A stretch of DNA of 64,000 nucleotides from Microstegium vimineum (lineage: Eukaryota > Streptophyta > Magnoliopsida > Poales > Poaceae). The notes beneath the pieces are model-generated. The model was not told where the DNA came from, searched no databases, and worked only from the letters and a program-made list of their open reading frames with translations. Shown here in pieces: positions 36,246-47,419 of the stretch. The stretch spans positions 7,813,217 to 7,877,216 of the forward strand of contig CM039123.1 in NCBI GenBank assembly GCA_022036555.1, given 5' to 3'. The stretch's first letter is position 1; each line of letters opens with the position of its first letter. Both the position numbers and the translations under genes were made by a program.

Positions 36246-36972
36246 CTACTGACCTCTGACCTCAAAGTAATTGAGAGATGTATAAAGTAAGGATGATGCA
36301 ACATGTGTTCCATTATTGTATTTAAGCAACATGGTGGACTTGCCTGAGGCCCCGTCACTGCTGCGCAGCTCTACATAGAGCTACCAATATGGTGGACAAA
36401 GGCATGGTGGTCGGTAGTTCTCATGGTTGTTGAGAACGACGAAAACGGGACGAGAGAGGTAGAGAACGGGTGGAACCCACAGATAAGAGACGACCGTTGT
36501 GCCGCAAGCATTTTTTTTTAATGCATGATATGTGTCAGCTAAAACAGTTGTTTCACATCGGGAGAGTGATCAGCACGAATTTCAAAGCACTATTCAGTGA
36601 TGAAGATAGAACATGTTGAGTATATACATGTTGTAATATGTTTTCGTGATGTGACTCCTATCTTTAGAAGTGTAGAGAAGAAAATTAGAAGATCTCTTAA
36701 AAATATACGAAAAAGAGACGTGATAGGAGATTGTTAGAGCTACTACATCTCCTGTGTTATAAAGTTTTGAAGAAAGAAAATGTGATAGAAGATTTAGTGG
36801 AGTTACTCTTACGAGAGGAAACGATAAATTAAAGTTAAAATTACTTTATATTTAGAGTATATTTAAATTATGTTAAAGTATGCTAGGCAATGTCTCATGT
36901 CTGACCACACAAGCAATTCCTGGATAATTTTTTTTTTTGACCAAATAGGCTTTTGGAAATAAATAACCTTTA
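36246..36972. other. Unassigned intergenic DNA
   Basis: AT-rich. No gene recognised. Confidence 0.4.
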
Positions 36973-37196
36973 GGGCATGTTTGATGTCACGTATCCATCA
37001 TAGTCCTTATTCGAATGTAGTTGGTTTCGCCTCAATCCATATTTATTGCGGTGAGATTTAATTTAATTTTTAATTTAATTCTTCTTTACTACGTGAATTA
37101 ATGTGAAACTGACTATATTCAGACACGTATTGAATCTATGTGAGTTAAGGTGGATTGGTCTAAGAATTGAGGTGGATACTTAGCTCAAACAAGCCC
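36973..37196. mobile_element. Tourist-like MITE
   Basis: About 224 bp with terminal inverted repeats GGGCATGTTTGA / TCAAACAAGCCC and further inner complementarity around GTATCCA. The flanks TTA and TTG fit a TTA target duplication with one change. Confidence 0.7.
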
Positions 37197-37549
37197 TTGC
37201 AGTTTTCTGTCGCGCGCTTGCTTGGGTTAAACTTTTTTTACCGTTGATGGCAGAAAGGAGCCCCACCGGGCCTGTACTGGAAGCAGCAGAGGGCGCCGAT
37301 GGACAGTTGGGTCTGCAACTGCAACGATGATGGTGCAGCAGTAGCAGCAGGCCGACGACAGCTCACGAGAGTAATCATAAAAGAGGATCCAATGGATTTG
37401 TTCTATTGGTACCAGGAAAACCATAAAAGAGGAATTGAATTATTCTATCCTTGTGGAAGGTAATCAAAGCGAGGCATCTTTGCTAGTATCTCCTGTTGGT
37501 GAAGCAAAGCCAAATTTCTACTCCTCTGTACCATTACCAATTTACCATG

Positions 37550-37558
37550 TATATATAA
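37550..37558 (+). promoter_or_regulatory. TATA box of the small gene at 38059
   Basis: TATATATAA, followed about 30 bp later by a CACCACACAAGC stretch suitable as 5' leader. A leader intron from about 37686 (AAG|GTAAC) to 38038 (TGCAG) would place this box at the promoter; this model is inferred. Confidence 0.5.
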
Positions 37559-38058
37559 GACAAGCCTGCACCACACAAGCACAAGCAGGCTCTCTCGCTC
37601 TCACCCGTGTCTGCTTATCCCTGGAGCTGGAGCAGACCTGAGTAAGGCCAGCCAAGCAAATATTCTATCTACTGAAGGAAAAAAGGTAACTTGAAATTGT
37701 CAGTCTCGGCATTGCATAATCTCATTCCCTCGTTCCTAGTTTTAAGCTGTTTGTATACGACGATAGTAGGAACATCTCTCTCGGTCTCGGAAGCAAATGT
37801 TTTTACCTTGAACTGTTCCATCGATCTATCAGCAAACCGGAGCCTTCTGCTGTTCTAGTTCTATTGGTATAGAAATTCTGAAATTCAAAACAATATGTGT
37901 TCCAAAAAACAAAAGGAGAGAGAGATTCTAAAGAATACTGTTCTGTTGCCACTCAGAAATCTACGTTTCCATGCATCTCGTTTGCTCTGACGCAAGCATT
38001 CCTCTTCGTTCTCGCTTGTTGGCTTGTTGCAACTGCAGCATCACCAGTTACCATTACC

Positions 38059-38304
38059 ATGGGTTCCAAGCACGACTCGCCAACCTGGGCGGACCAATGG
38101 GCCTCTTGTGAAGACAGCGGGAGCAGCAGCGCCAACCGCAAGGCGGATAAGAAGACGGTCACCGGCAACGTGAAGGCGGCAGCGTCGGAGGGGTTCGTCA
38201 AGGCCAAGGCCAAGGCGCTGGTCGGAGCGCACAAGGTGAAGGCCGGGACGAGCAGCGGCATCAAGTGGGTCAAGGAGCAGTACCACAAGAGGTCATCCAA
38301 GTGA
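38059..38304 (+). CDS. Small basic plant protein of unknown function (81 residues)
   Basis: The ATG at 38059 lies in a good plant context (ACCATGGG). The product begins MGSKHDSPTWADQW, has a Ser/Asn-rich acidic linker, then Lys/Ala-rich repeats (VKAAASEGFVKAKAKALVG) and ends GIKWVKEQYHKRSSK. This SPTWADQW...GIKWVK..Y.KRSSK arrangement is familiar from short uncharacterised plant proteins. An upstream in-frame ATG at 37897 would add 54 residues with a hydrophobic stretch, but the 3' part of that extension looks like an intron ending in TGCAG. The codons are G/C-ending, as in grass genes. The Lys/Ala repeats may form an amphipathic helix. No catalytic motif; function unknown. Confidence 0.75.
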   Translation: MGSKHDSPTWADQWASCEDSGSSSANRKADKKTVTGNVKAAASEGFVKAKAKALVGAHKVKAGTSSGIKWVKEQYHKRSSK

Positions 38305-38650
38305 GCTGCGTTGTGCGTTGTGTTTGTGATGTACTGCTACTACTTTCTCTTCTCATCGAGCAACAGATCTTCTCTTGTGGGGAGACTCTTGGTTTGGTTC
38401 CGTTGGATGAGCTTGTAAGCCAATGGCCTTTTTATTATGCTGCACTAGATGATTTTGCAGAGTTTTATGCTCTCACTCTCAGCGCTTAGACATTTTTACA
38501 TACATTAAGAAGAAGTTCAAGTTACTCCCCTTGAATTTGCAGAGTTTTATGCTCTCATCATTTTTATTTCTTTCTTCACTTTCAAGGTAGTTTTGTAATT
38601 TCAAAATTCATGAAACGATTCGAGGGCATTATGGTAAAGAAACTCATTAT
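38305..38650. other. 3' region of the small gene
   Basis: Likely 3' untranslated region, then AT-rich spacer. The last five bases (ATTAT, 38646-38650) are the left target duplication of the following LTR. Confidence 0.5.
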
Positions 38651-39884
38651 TGTAACACCCTAAAATTTACTTTATGAAAAATAGAAATAAAATGAGTTAT
38701 TTTTGAAATTTGGGGCTCATGAAATCATAGCAAATAAAAACTTTTTATGAAATTAAAAAAGTTTCTTTTGGTAGAAACATGGTTGATCATTCATGCTCTA
38801 CATTTTGGAACTTTTGTTTGTTTGTCATGTTTCAAAATTCAAATAAAGTTTTAAAGGTGGTTTTGAAAATGTGTTTGGAAATTCAAAATAAAAAGAAAAA
38901 GTCAAAAATCCCTCTCCCTCTGTTTCTGGCCCGCAGGCCCATCCCCCTCACCCCCCCCTCGGCCCAAGCTCTCCCCTCTCTCTCTCGGATGGGCCAACGC
39001 CCCACAGGCCGGCCCACTCTGCCCCTCCCGCCCTCTCTCTCTGCGCCGACAGACGGGCCCCGCTCGCCAGCGTCCCTCTCTCCCTGCCCACGCTGACACC
39101 TGGGACCCACCTGTCAGTCTCTCTCCCCCCTCTTTCCTTCTTCTTCCTTTCCCCTTCCCTGTTCTCCCCGGCCGAACTCGAATCGGGGTAGGATCAGCGC
39201 GGTCCCGTGGTTCGTCGAGCCAAGCACCGCCCACCGGCCGCTTTCCCTTCCGTCTCCCCCTCTTCTTACCTTTTCTGCCGCCGCCGTCTTCTTCTTTCCT
39301 CGGATGGAAACCGACGCCGCCGCCTTCCATACCCACCAGTGCCGAATCCCTCTCCAATCCTCTCCCTTCCTTTTTTTAGCTCTGCTCGGGGCTATAAATA
39401 GCCGAGCACCCCACCCGCCGCCTCCAGTGCGCCCTTCCCGAGCCCCGCAGAACCACCATAGCGCCGCCACCGCCGTAGCTGCTGTGGTCGCGCCACCGCC
39501 GCGTTCTCGCCGTTCCAGAGCATCAACACCGCTAGTAGGGACCCTCGGAGCTTCGCATCGACGTCGTGCGTCCGTAACACTCCTCGCCGAACGTTTTCAC
39601 CCAGTGCCACGACCTACTCGCGCTCACCGTGCGTTCTCTCCCTTCACAGATCGCCGCCGAGCGTCGACGGACCCCGTGGAGCTTCCCTGGATCCCGCAAA
39701 CCCCTTCAACGTCCTCGCGGTATACCCCTCCCCCTTCCTGTACCCTTGGATTCTTCAATTTGGCACCGTAGCCACGCAATCGTCGCACTCGAGCGGACCG
39801 GCCATGGCGCCACTGTGGCCGTCCCACACCGGCGTGTTGCCGTCGCAATCGAGCACACCACGGCACTCGCACGAGCGCGCTACA

Positions 39885-40498
39885 TGATGAGGACATCCTC
39901 CATTATTACCCGTTGGCAAAGACGCAACAAATAATGGGCCAAGTGGCCCAGTTGTAGTCGGGCGGCGAACGTGTGAGCCTCTGAATAATCTCACCTTACT
40001 TATCTTGGGAGGAGGAAGCCGCCTTAAAAGGGAGAGTCACCCTTCCCCTATCAGACTAGTCTTTTAGGGAGATTGGACCTTTCTTCGAGTGGGTGTGCCT
40101 AAGAACTGTTGGGGTCCGGGCAACCTCAATTTATCGGGTCTTGGCCAACCCTACCTGGGCCGGATGTATCATTTGGTATCAGAGCTGGGCCCTTGTTTAA
40201 GGGGGTGAGAATGATGAGGACATCCTCCATTATTACCCGTTGGCAAAGACGCAACAAATAATGGGCCAAGTGGCCCAGTTATAGTCGGGCGGCGAACGTG
40301 TGAGCCTCTGAATAATCCCACCTTGCTTATCTTGGGAGGAGGAAGTCACCTTAAAAGGGAGAGTCACCCTTCCCCTATCAGACTAGTCTTTTAGGGAGAT
40401 TGGGTCTTTCTTCGAGTGGGTGTGCCTAAGAACTGTTGGGGTCCGGGCAACCTCAATTTATCGGGTCTCGGTCAACCCTACCTGGGTCGGATGTATCA
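39885..40498 (+). mobile_element. TRIM (miniature LTR retrotransposon) with a 40-bp internal region
   Basis: Two 287-bp direct repeats, 39885-40171 and 40212-40498, start TGATGAGGACATCC and end GATGTATCA. They are flanked by a perfect CTACA target duplication (39880-39884 and 40499-40503). The 40-bp interior (40172-40211) holds a primer-binding site TGGTATCAGAGC, complementary to the initiator methionine tRNA 3' end, and a purine tract AAGGGGGTGAGAA directly before the second repeat. The two repeats differ at ten positions, all transitions. It has no coding capacity and must have used another element's proteins. Confidence 0.97.
40174..40185 (+). promoter_or_regulatory. tRNA-Met primer-binding site of the TRIM
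   Basis: TGGTATCAGAGC two bases after the 5' repeat; this is the standard plant initiator-Met primer-binding motif. Confidence 0.95.
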
Positions 40499-43040
40499 CT
40501 ACACCTCCCTGTGCCCTCATCTTGGCTTCTAGCACCCTGTACCGCCGAATCCCGCACGCGCAGAGCACGCCGGCAATGGTGCCGCCGCGGACACCCCGCT
40601 CCGGTCGGCCAGAGCCTCACCCGAACCCTTCCCTGCACTCGCGCAGTCACGCAGATCCTCCCTGTGTGCTTGGTTGAAGCTGAGATGGATGGGAGCACTG
40701 TACCGGTGAACGCCGGCGAGCTCCCACCCCTGCCCATGGCGCGCCGCCGCGGGAGCGCCGCCCCGGTGACCATCCCCGCCTGAACCCTCTCTGCGTCGTT
40801 CGATCCCGCGCGGACAGCTTAGATTAGAACCCGCGAAGGGGTACGCCCCCGGTCCACCGTGAACCCGTAGACCGAGCTTCTGTGCGCGGTCCACAGCCAC
40901 GCCATGCGCCTGCCCTATCCCGTGCCGCCACGTAGCGCCCGTCAGCTCCCACCGCAGATCCCTTGGCGCACTCTCTGGGTTACGCTTTCTCGTTTTGGAA
41001 AACGTAGATCTTCTCGGCTTTTGCAAAATACGTCTTCTCTTTTTACAGAACTGCCCCTCCTTTTCAAGTGCTTGTAATTTCCCCGTTTCAACTCCGTTTT
41101 GACCCAAACGAGTTGCGTTAGATCCGTAATTTCATAATCTATCTAGTAGTATAGATTTCATCCATGTTAATTACTTTTGAAAATCAAAGTTAATTAATTT
41201 GTTAATGCTTTAACCTGCCCTTTTCAAAATCCTGTTTAATCTATATTTTCTCCGTTTTAAATCCGTTTCGTTCCGTTCGAGTTGCGTTGGCTTCGTATCG
41301 ACGTAACCTTTCTCTTAGTGATCTTTAATACCATGTTAATAGTTCTGTATTTTCATGAGATCAAATCCTAATTTGATTAACCACTTTATAACTTGTTTTA
41401 TACATGAAATAATGATAGTTTCAACTTCCGTTTTCGAAATCCAAATACAATTTTGACCTAATCTAATCAAGGTGTTTCTTTGAAATACTTTGTACACTCT
41501 TTTATACAGTTATAACATTGATAAAACTCGTAGTTATCTTTTATAAAAGCAAATCTTCCGTTAGTTGTTTTTCGACCATCGTAGCTCCGTTTAGTGTGAT
41601 CTTCGCGACTGTGTGATCGTAGAGTTGCGTAGGTTTCTTTTAAATCCTTTTTATTGATTGGTGTATTGTTCTAATTTTAGTCATGTTTGTATGCTTTGTA
41701 TGATCAGAATGCTTGTGTGGTGATTTGTTAATTGTCGTCCAATCGGTGAGTTTTGCGTTGGTGATCAAGAAGAAGTCGTCTGAAGTTGAGTCGCAGTTGA
41801 GCAAAGGATCTAAGCTTTTAAGGCAAGTATTACATGGGATTATCCTTGTTGTCCTATTCATAATAATCACTCATTAATCATATGCATGTGTTTCCTTGTT
41901 ACCCTATGAGGTTATCCTAGTTTTGTACCTTATACCTTGTTACCCTGGGAATTTATGCATTTGGGTAGATCAAGCAAGTGCTCTTGAGAATAAATATGAT
42001 CGTGTAAACTTGATTAATGAATATGTGAATCGACAATAAAAGATGACTTTTTAGCAACGTGGACCATAGGTGGAACATCAGGAAGTCACACCTGTGTTCT
42101 CACTCATAGGGATATTTCTGTAGGAGATTACCCCGAGAAAACAGTACTACCATAAGCTAATGGGCTCTGGCTTGACTCAGTATTAGGCTTTTGCTAGTTT
42201 GTGGCAACTTACCTGAGAGGGCGCAAGAAGTGCTCTGAGATGTTTGGAAGCGCTGCGGTGACTTCTTGGATCTCGTTGAGGGAACTTGTAGAGGGTTGTT
42301 ACCTTCTAGTGGAACTTGTGAAAGGTCTCGTAGTGAACCCTGCCGGCCTACCTTGGAAGTGGGTTAAGAGGGTCGCGTCCTCTGGCGAAGGGGCAATTCA
42401 CGACTTATGGGTAAAGATGTACGCCTCTGCGCAGAGTTAAAAACTATCATGATAGCCGTGCTCACGGTTACGAGTGGCTTGGGCTCCTTGCTATGTGATG
42501 TTTTTATGTCATGGCTCATCAGTTGTTATCGGTGATTTGTTATTGTTACCGTTCATATAAGCATTAACTCCGGTTCACTTGATCATATGGTTATTGGGCT
42601 ATTTTGATAACATTGATGCTACTATAATGCTAAAATTGTGACAACATAAAAGCTGATGCCGTTTAACCAGTGTCATACCTTTTTGAGCCTCATGAACCCC
42701 ATGTATTCTTGTTGAGTACGAAAGTACTTACGCTTGTTCTTTTCTTTTCAATTCTTTGGATAAAAATCCCGGATGGGTACCAGTTGGCAAGAGTTGGAAG
42801 AGATAGGCTTGTGATCAACCAGTCAGTTGGTCCCTGTGGAGTGGAGTCTTCACCTGAAATTCGGAGTGTCTTACCGCTGTTTGCTCTCTCTTAAGGTTAT
42901 CTCTTTGACCTTATATGTTATATACTTAAGTATTGTCTTTTGATATTAGCTTGTTATGTGGCTATATGTGAGATTTGACTTCCTGGGCTCACATATAGGG
43001 TATATCTGGTTTTGTTCTTAAAACCGGGTGTGACAATTAT

Positions 43041-44394
43041 GGATTTTTTTTTATCATTCTTTAACATAATTTTTTTTTGTATCTCTAGTTTTATTTTATC
43101 ATTATATGTCCTAACATAAAATTAGATAAATTATTTTTTATCATATGAAAGTTTATGGTGCATTTTTTAAAAATAAATTATGATGATAGCTATCACCTCA
43201 TATAATTTTAAATTAGAACTCAACTTTTAGTGGAGAAACAAAATAACAATCTTGTTAAGGGTTAAATTAGATAAACTAAAATAGTTATCAAATGTTAATT
43301 TATGGGTTATCTGGATATAGGCTAAATTTAACAGAGTAATTTTGGATTTTTCTTACATGTTATTCTGTGATTGACATATTCGCTGCAACAGCCTAATGAT
43401 TGTTTTCATAGTCATCTGAATCTCAGTACCTCTCTCTCTCTCTTGCCTGATATATGAGGCGTATGATTGGTGTTAAATCTATCGGTGTTATTGGCAAACT
43501 CCATGAAGCCATCCAAAATGATATCCCATATATAGTTATCAAAATGGTATCCAAGAAGATATCGATGTTAAATTCATATCTTTCTCTATAAACTTTAGTA
43601 AACTTTCATCCAATAATCAAATTTATATTTTACAATACCATCCAGTAAAATTGACCTAGGATGAATTTCTACTTTGAATCGTCCTTACTTTTTTATAGTT
43701 TGTCTTAGATTAGATGTTATATATCCATAGCTCTAGCTCAAAGCTCTATCTGAGAACTGGACCTCATAGAGGTTATATATCTGCCTAGAACAATACAATT
43801 TTGTTTTCTAAATTAAAATTTTATAGATTACTTAGTGTTGAAACTTTGCCCAATAGAGTCTTACTCAACTCATAGGTATTTTAGAGTAATAATTAACCAT
43901 GCATGTACTGTTTAAGGGCAAGATTGTTAGAATTGAGGCTCTAGGCATATGATTTTTTTGGTCTAAGCGCGATCTTATTGGATTTTACAAAGTATATACT
44001 TTTATATATGACTTGAATTATGTTGTAAAGGTTGAAGCTTATAATATTAATTAGAATTGTCTAGTCCGTACCCGGGTGAAAAAGGACCCTTCTACGCTCA
44101 AATTTCTGTGAGCATTTTTTTAAAAGTTTTGGTGTTTTAGAGAAATTTTGCACCCATATTAAAAGGTGTTATAAAATTCATATGAAATATTCCTTCTCTA
44201 CGCCCAATTTTTTATTAGAGACACCAATTCTCCCCTTATAAAATTACACAAAAATAATACAAGTGATGCTACACGAAAATAATACAAGTAGAATCACAGG
44301 AAAATAATACAAGTGATGGGACCCGAGTGGAGCAAGCTCGATGCAAAAGAAAGGTAAACATGAGCCGTTCAAGGACCATCGCTAGACTGTAGAT
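43041..44394. other. Unassigned AT-rich intergenic DNA
   Basis: Very AT-rich, with a short (CT)n tract near 43431-43443. No gene, RNA or transposon end that I can support. Confidence 0.4.
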
Positions 44395-44556
44395 ACAGAT
44401 GGGCCGGAGTATTTAACCAACCCAATCACGGCCCAAATAGAGTCGAAGCCTGCAGTATCCGCGGCGGGCGGCGGCTGCTTCCGAGCTAGCGACGGGACAA
44501 CGGGAGTGCCATGCTCCGGATTCCGGAGCGACGGGCGACGGGGACCGCGCGCTCGC
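44395..44556 (+). repeat. Direct repeat flanking a hairpin, copy 1
   Basis: Matches 45071-45213 in blocks such as CGGCCCAAAT, AGTCGAAGCCTG, AGTATCCGCGGCG, GCGGCTGCTTC and CTAGCGACGG, in the same order. GC-rich, in contrast with its AT-rich surroundings. Confidence 0.8.
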
Positions 44557-44735
44557 AATGTTACTCGAAGCAGTCACCATATTTACGATGGAAACGAAAC
44601 GTTAGCTCTCGAGTCTCACCGATTAAATGAGGATATATATATTATACGCGTCCGACATCCTGTGAAGCTTTTCAGACTTCAGTATAAATAAAGCGTACAA
44701 GGTCTGCAGTAGCGTCAGTTCATCTGCTATACTTT

Positions 44736-45076
44736 TCATCTGCTTGCAATTGCAACAAAAGTTCTTTCCCAACCTATAAACAGTTTAAATAGGGAAACTT
44801 TAGAGTACTTATTATGCATTATGCATATGTCCAAAGCGCAAAGAGAATTAATCTGAATGTAAAGACAGCTGACAAGCAAGTATATATCCACCATAATTTA
44901 TGTCTTTTGTTACTAACTAAATTATGTTGGATATATACTAGTTTATCAATTGTCTTTACATTCAGCTTGTTTCTCTTTATACTTTGAATGTATGTATAGA
45001 TATTTCAAAGTCTCTCTGCTGAAGAACTGCTGATAGGTTGGGAAAGAACTCTGGTTGCCATTGCAGAATGCAGATG
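44736..45076. repeat. Hairpin-forming inverted repeat, 341 bp
   Basis: Outer arms 44736-44777 and 45033-45076 are complementary (TCATCTGC...GTTCTTTCCCAACCTAT). Within the loop a second inverted pair, GAATGTAAAGACA and TGTCTTTACATTC, lies near 44856 and 44953, and another pair around ATATATCCA/TGGATATAT. It looks like a foldback MITE; a small-RNA precursor is possible but unproven. Confidence 0.7.
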
Positions 45077-45213
45077 AGCCGGACTAGTTAACACGGCCCA
45101 AATGGAGTCGAAGCCTGGAGTATCCGCGGCGAGCAGCGGCTGCTTCAGCGACCCGCTAGCGACGGCAGTGCCAAGCTTTGGAACGATGGGCGACGTGGCC
45201 CGGCGCGCTCGCC
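45071..45213 (+). repeat. Direct repeat flanking a hairpin, copy 2
   Basis: Partner of 44395-44556, about 670 bp away, with several small indels. Confidence 0.8.
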
Positions 45214-45311
45214 GCTCGGCGACGCCCCATCAGATGACGTGACATCTGCACTCAACATTCAGCACCCTCCGATGCCTGATCCGCCTTCCCACAGCTGAGA
45301 TTGACAGCCGC

Positions 45312-47414
45312 TGCGAACACATGGTTGATATGTGCCCATGTTTGTTCAGTTTTATGATGAATAATTGCCCAACACTTGAGCGTTTCAGTTTGAGTGGCTT
45401 ACACTAATCCTTTGCGAAAGCAAATGTATGCCTGTCTATCGGCTTGTGGTGTGCAGGTGCTAGGCCCGGAGACAGTGGTCAATGGCGCGGAGAAGGTCGA
45501 GTAGAAGTTTGCTGTGCCGATGGACTGAGAACGGTGAAGGACGGAAGCGGGGCTCGGACTGAGGGACCATGGGCGCCGGCGGACTAGCTGTGGTGGCTAG
45601 TACTTGGCACCGGCGAGCGCGAGAAGACACAGAGGTAGACCGAGTTGACCGAGTCAAGACGGCAGACAAGCGGGGCGAGCGGGAGGCTCACGGGACTCGG
45701 AGTCCGACCGGACGAAGACACAGTGGCTCGAGTCGAGCGGTTTGGTGGTTTGGGCCGCAAAACCACCGGCAGACGGTTTCCGAGTTTGGGCCTCAAAACT
45801 CGGGGTTCGGTAGTTGAGCCCAAAGCTACCGGTGGCGGGTTTCGCGGGTTTGGGCCTCAAAACCCGGGCGGAGCTTCCGAGGAAGCGGGGATGGCATGTG
45901 GCGGAATCCTAGAGGTTGCGTCGAGGCGACGGCAACTCCGGGCAGGAAGCGGGGCCGTCCGATCAAGATTCGCTGGAAATATCTCCGACTTGGATTATAG
46001 TGTCTCAGGACTAGGTAATTCAGTCATGTATCTAGGGGGCGATATGGAAATAGTCCGAACGTCGTTAAGTAGTGGATGAAGGGTGCTTACCCCTTCACCT
46101 CTTTCCACCTCTGTCATTTGCCCCATCTCTACTCCCTCTCTCTCCCTAACCCTAGTTCTTGCTTCATGAGGTCCCTAGATTGATTAGCAACCAATCTTTG
46201 TAAGAATTTGCAACTACTTTGTTCAGGAATCGGAGGCCTTACCCACCGTAAATCATGGTTAGTTTAATTTCGTGATTTGTGTCTCTGATTGTGCTTGTTC
46301 TTCGCGTTCTTGTGCTTTGTCCCTTTTCCCGAAATTGTTCATGGAGTGAGATCTTTTGCTACGGGCCGTTTCGATCGATTCCGTTTGAATCATTTTGTGC
46401 GGGGACGTGAGAAGAACAATTGCACCGAAGGGTTTCCCTTGATTCCTCACGAGCACATAGATCGGGTGATTTCTTTATCGTGTTCTTGTTCTTGAGCGTT
46501 TCTCTCGAAATCCTTTTGCACCCATTGATTCACACCAAATTGAGCGATGATTTCTTCAGGATAGCTCCACCATAGCCTTGGGATCATGCCCACAAAGTTT
46601 GGTGGCTAGTGGTGAAGATTTGGAAGTGATTTGGGAAGATTTGGGGGAGAGGCGATTCAAAATCGCCCCCAAATCGTCTCTGTCCAGGCGTTCCCGGACT
46701 GTCCGCGGTTCATTTGCGGACTGTCCGCGGATCGGGGCCGAGACAGAGCTCCTCGGGCTGATTTTCCAAGTCAGCCGCGGACTGTCCAGCGCTTTTGCCG
46801 AGCAACAGTGTTGCTGTCTTCCCAATTCAGCATTTTCAGTTTTGCCTACGGACTGTCCGGGCTTGACCCGCGGACTGTTCGTTGTTCAAATCCGCCGACC
46901 AACACTTTTTCTGGACTTCCTGTTGGGCGTTTTCGGGCATAACGGCGGACTGTCCGGGGATTTTTCGCGGACTATCCGCAGTACAAATTTCAACAACGCC
47001 GGACAGTCCGGGAAAGCTGCAGCGCTGTTTTGGTCGTATCTCTCGTCCGGACTTCGAATCAAGTTCCGTTTGTTGCGTTGGTTCGTATTCATGTAAGGAA
47101 AATGATTAAGTACTTTTGAGACCAGTTCTCATAAGTATTTTTGGGTGTGCTCTTGCCTCTCCTCTCTAGGGGTTGAGAGTGCCTCTCTCGGTCTATCGGT
47201 TTCGAGTTCGTGGCTTCGATCGTTCTCCGTCTTCTCCGACCGCTCCGCTGCACCTTTAGGGGTCTTCCTAAGGTGTCCACCTACTTGTTAGGTCGTGTGC
47301 GAGTCGTTTCTTCGAGGTCAAGTTTTGGGCGTGATTTTGGGACAAGGGCAAGTGTGAGAAGAAATTTGATTTGGCTCCCATTCACCCCCTTTGGTCGCCG
47401 TTCTCGGTCCTTTA
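45312..47414 (+). mobile_element. Solo LTR, 2103 bp
   Basis: It starts TGCGAACACATGG and ends GGTCCTTTA (expected ...CA, changed to TA). A perfect target duplication GCCGC lies at 45307-45311 and 47415-47419. The CATTCACCCCCTTTGG block precedes the end. It is collinear with 28445-30399, except that the variable block carries CGGACTGTCCGCGG-type motifs (about 46685-47010). Confidence 0.92.
46685..47010 (+). repeat. Cluster of CGGACTGTCCGCGG-type palindromic motifs
   Basis: At least eight scattered copies of GGACTGTCCG and variants (GGACAGTCCG, GGACTATCCG, GGACTGTTCG). The corresponding block in the HAK-intron LTR has GGTCCGG variants instead. Confidence 0.75.
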
Positions 47415-47419
47415 GCCGC

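Larger units (their letters stand above)
38651..43035 (+). mobile_element. Solo LTR (about 3.77 kb) containing a TRIM element
   Basis: It starts TGTAACACCC and ends GGGTGTGACA, a near-perfect inverted end pair, with a perfect ATTAT target duplication at 38646-38650 and 43036-43040. TATA box TATAAATA at 39393-39400. Removing the 614-bp TRIM and its 5-bp duplication leaves about 3766 bp. It is the same family as 7375-10450. No gag or pol sequence lies inside; open frames in the GC-rich part are accidental. Long LTRs with these ends fit Del/Tekay chromoviruses (inference). Confidence 0.9.

Noticed and set aside
37897..38058. N-terminal extension of the small protein with a signal-peptide-like stretch
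   Set aside because: The stretch ends in a good intron acceptor (AACTGCAG) and the ATG at 38059 has the stronger context, so the extension is probably intron and leader. A secreted variant is not excluded.
38883..41107. Arg-rich open frames of 90-190 codons
   Set aside because: They lie within the long solo LTR; composition is extreme, and the homologous LTR at 7375-10450 does not keep these frames.
45569..46079. A 144-codon open frame
   Set aside because: It is inside a solo LTR and repeats in broken form in the two related LTR copies, so it is not a gene.
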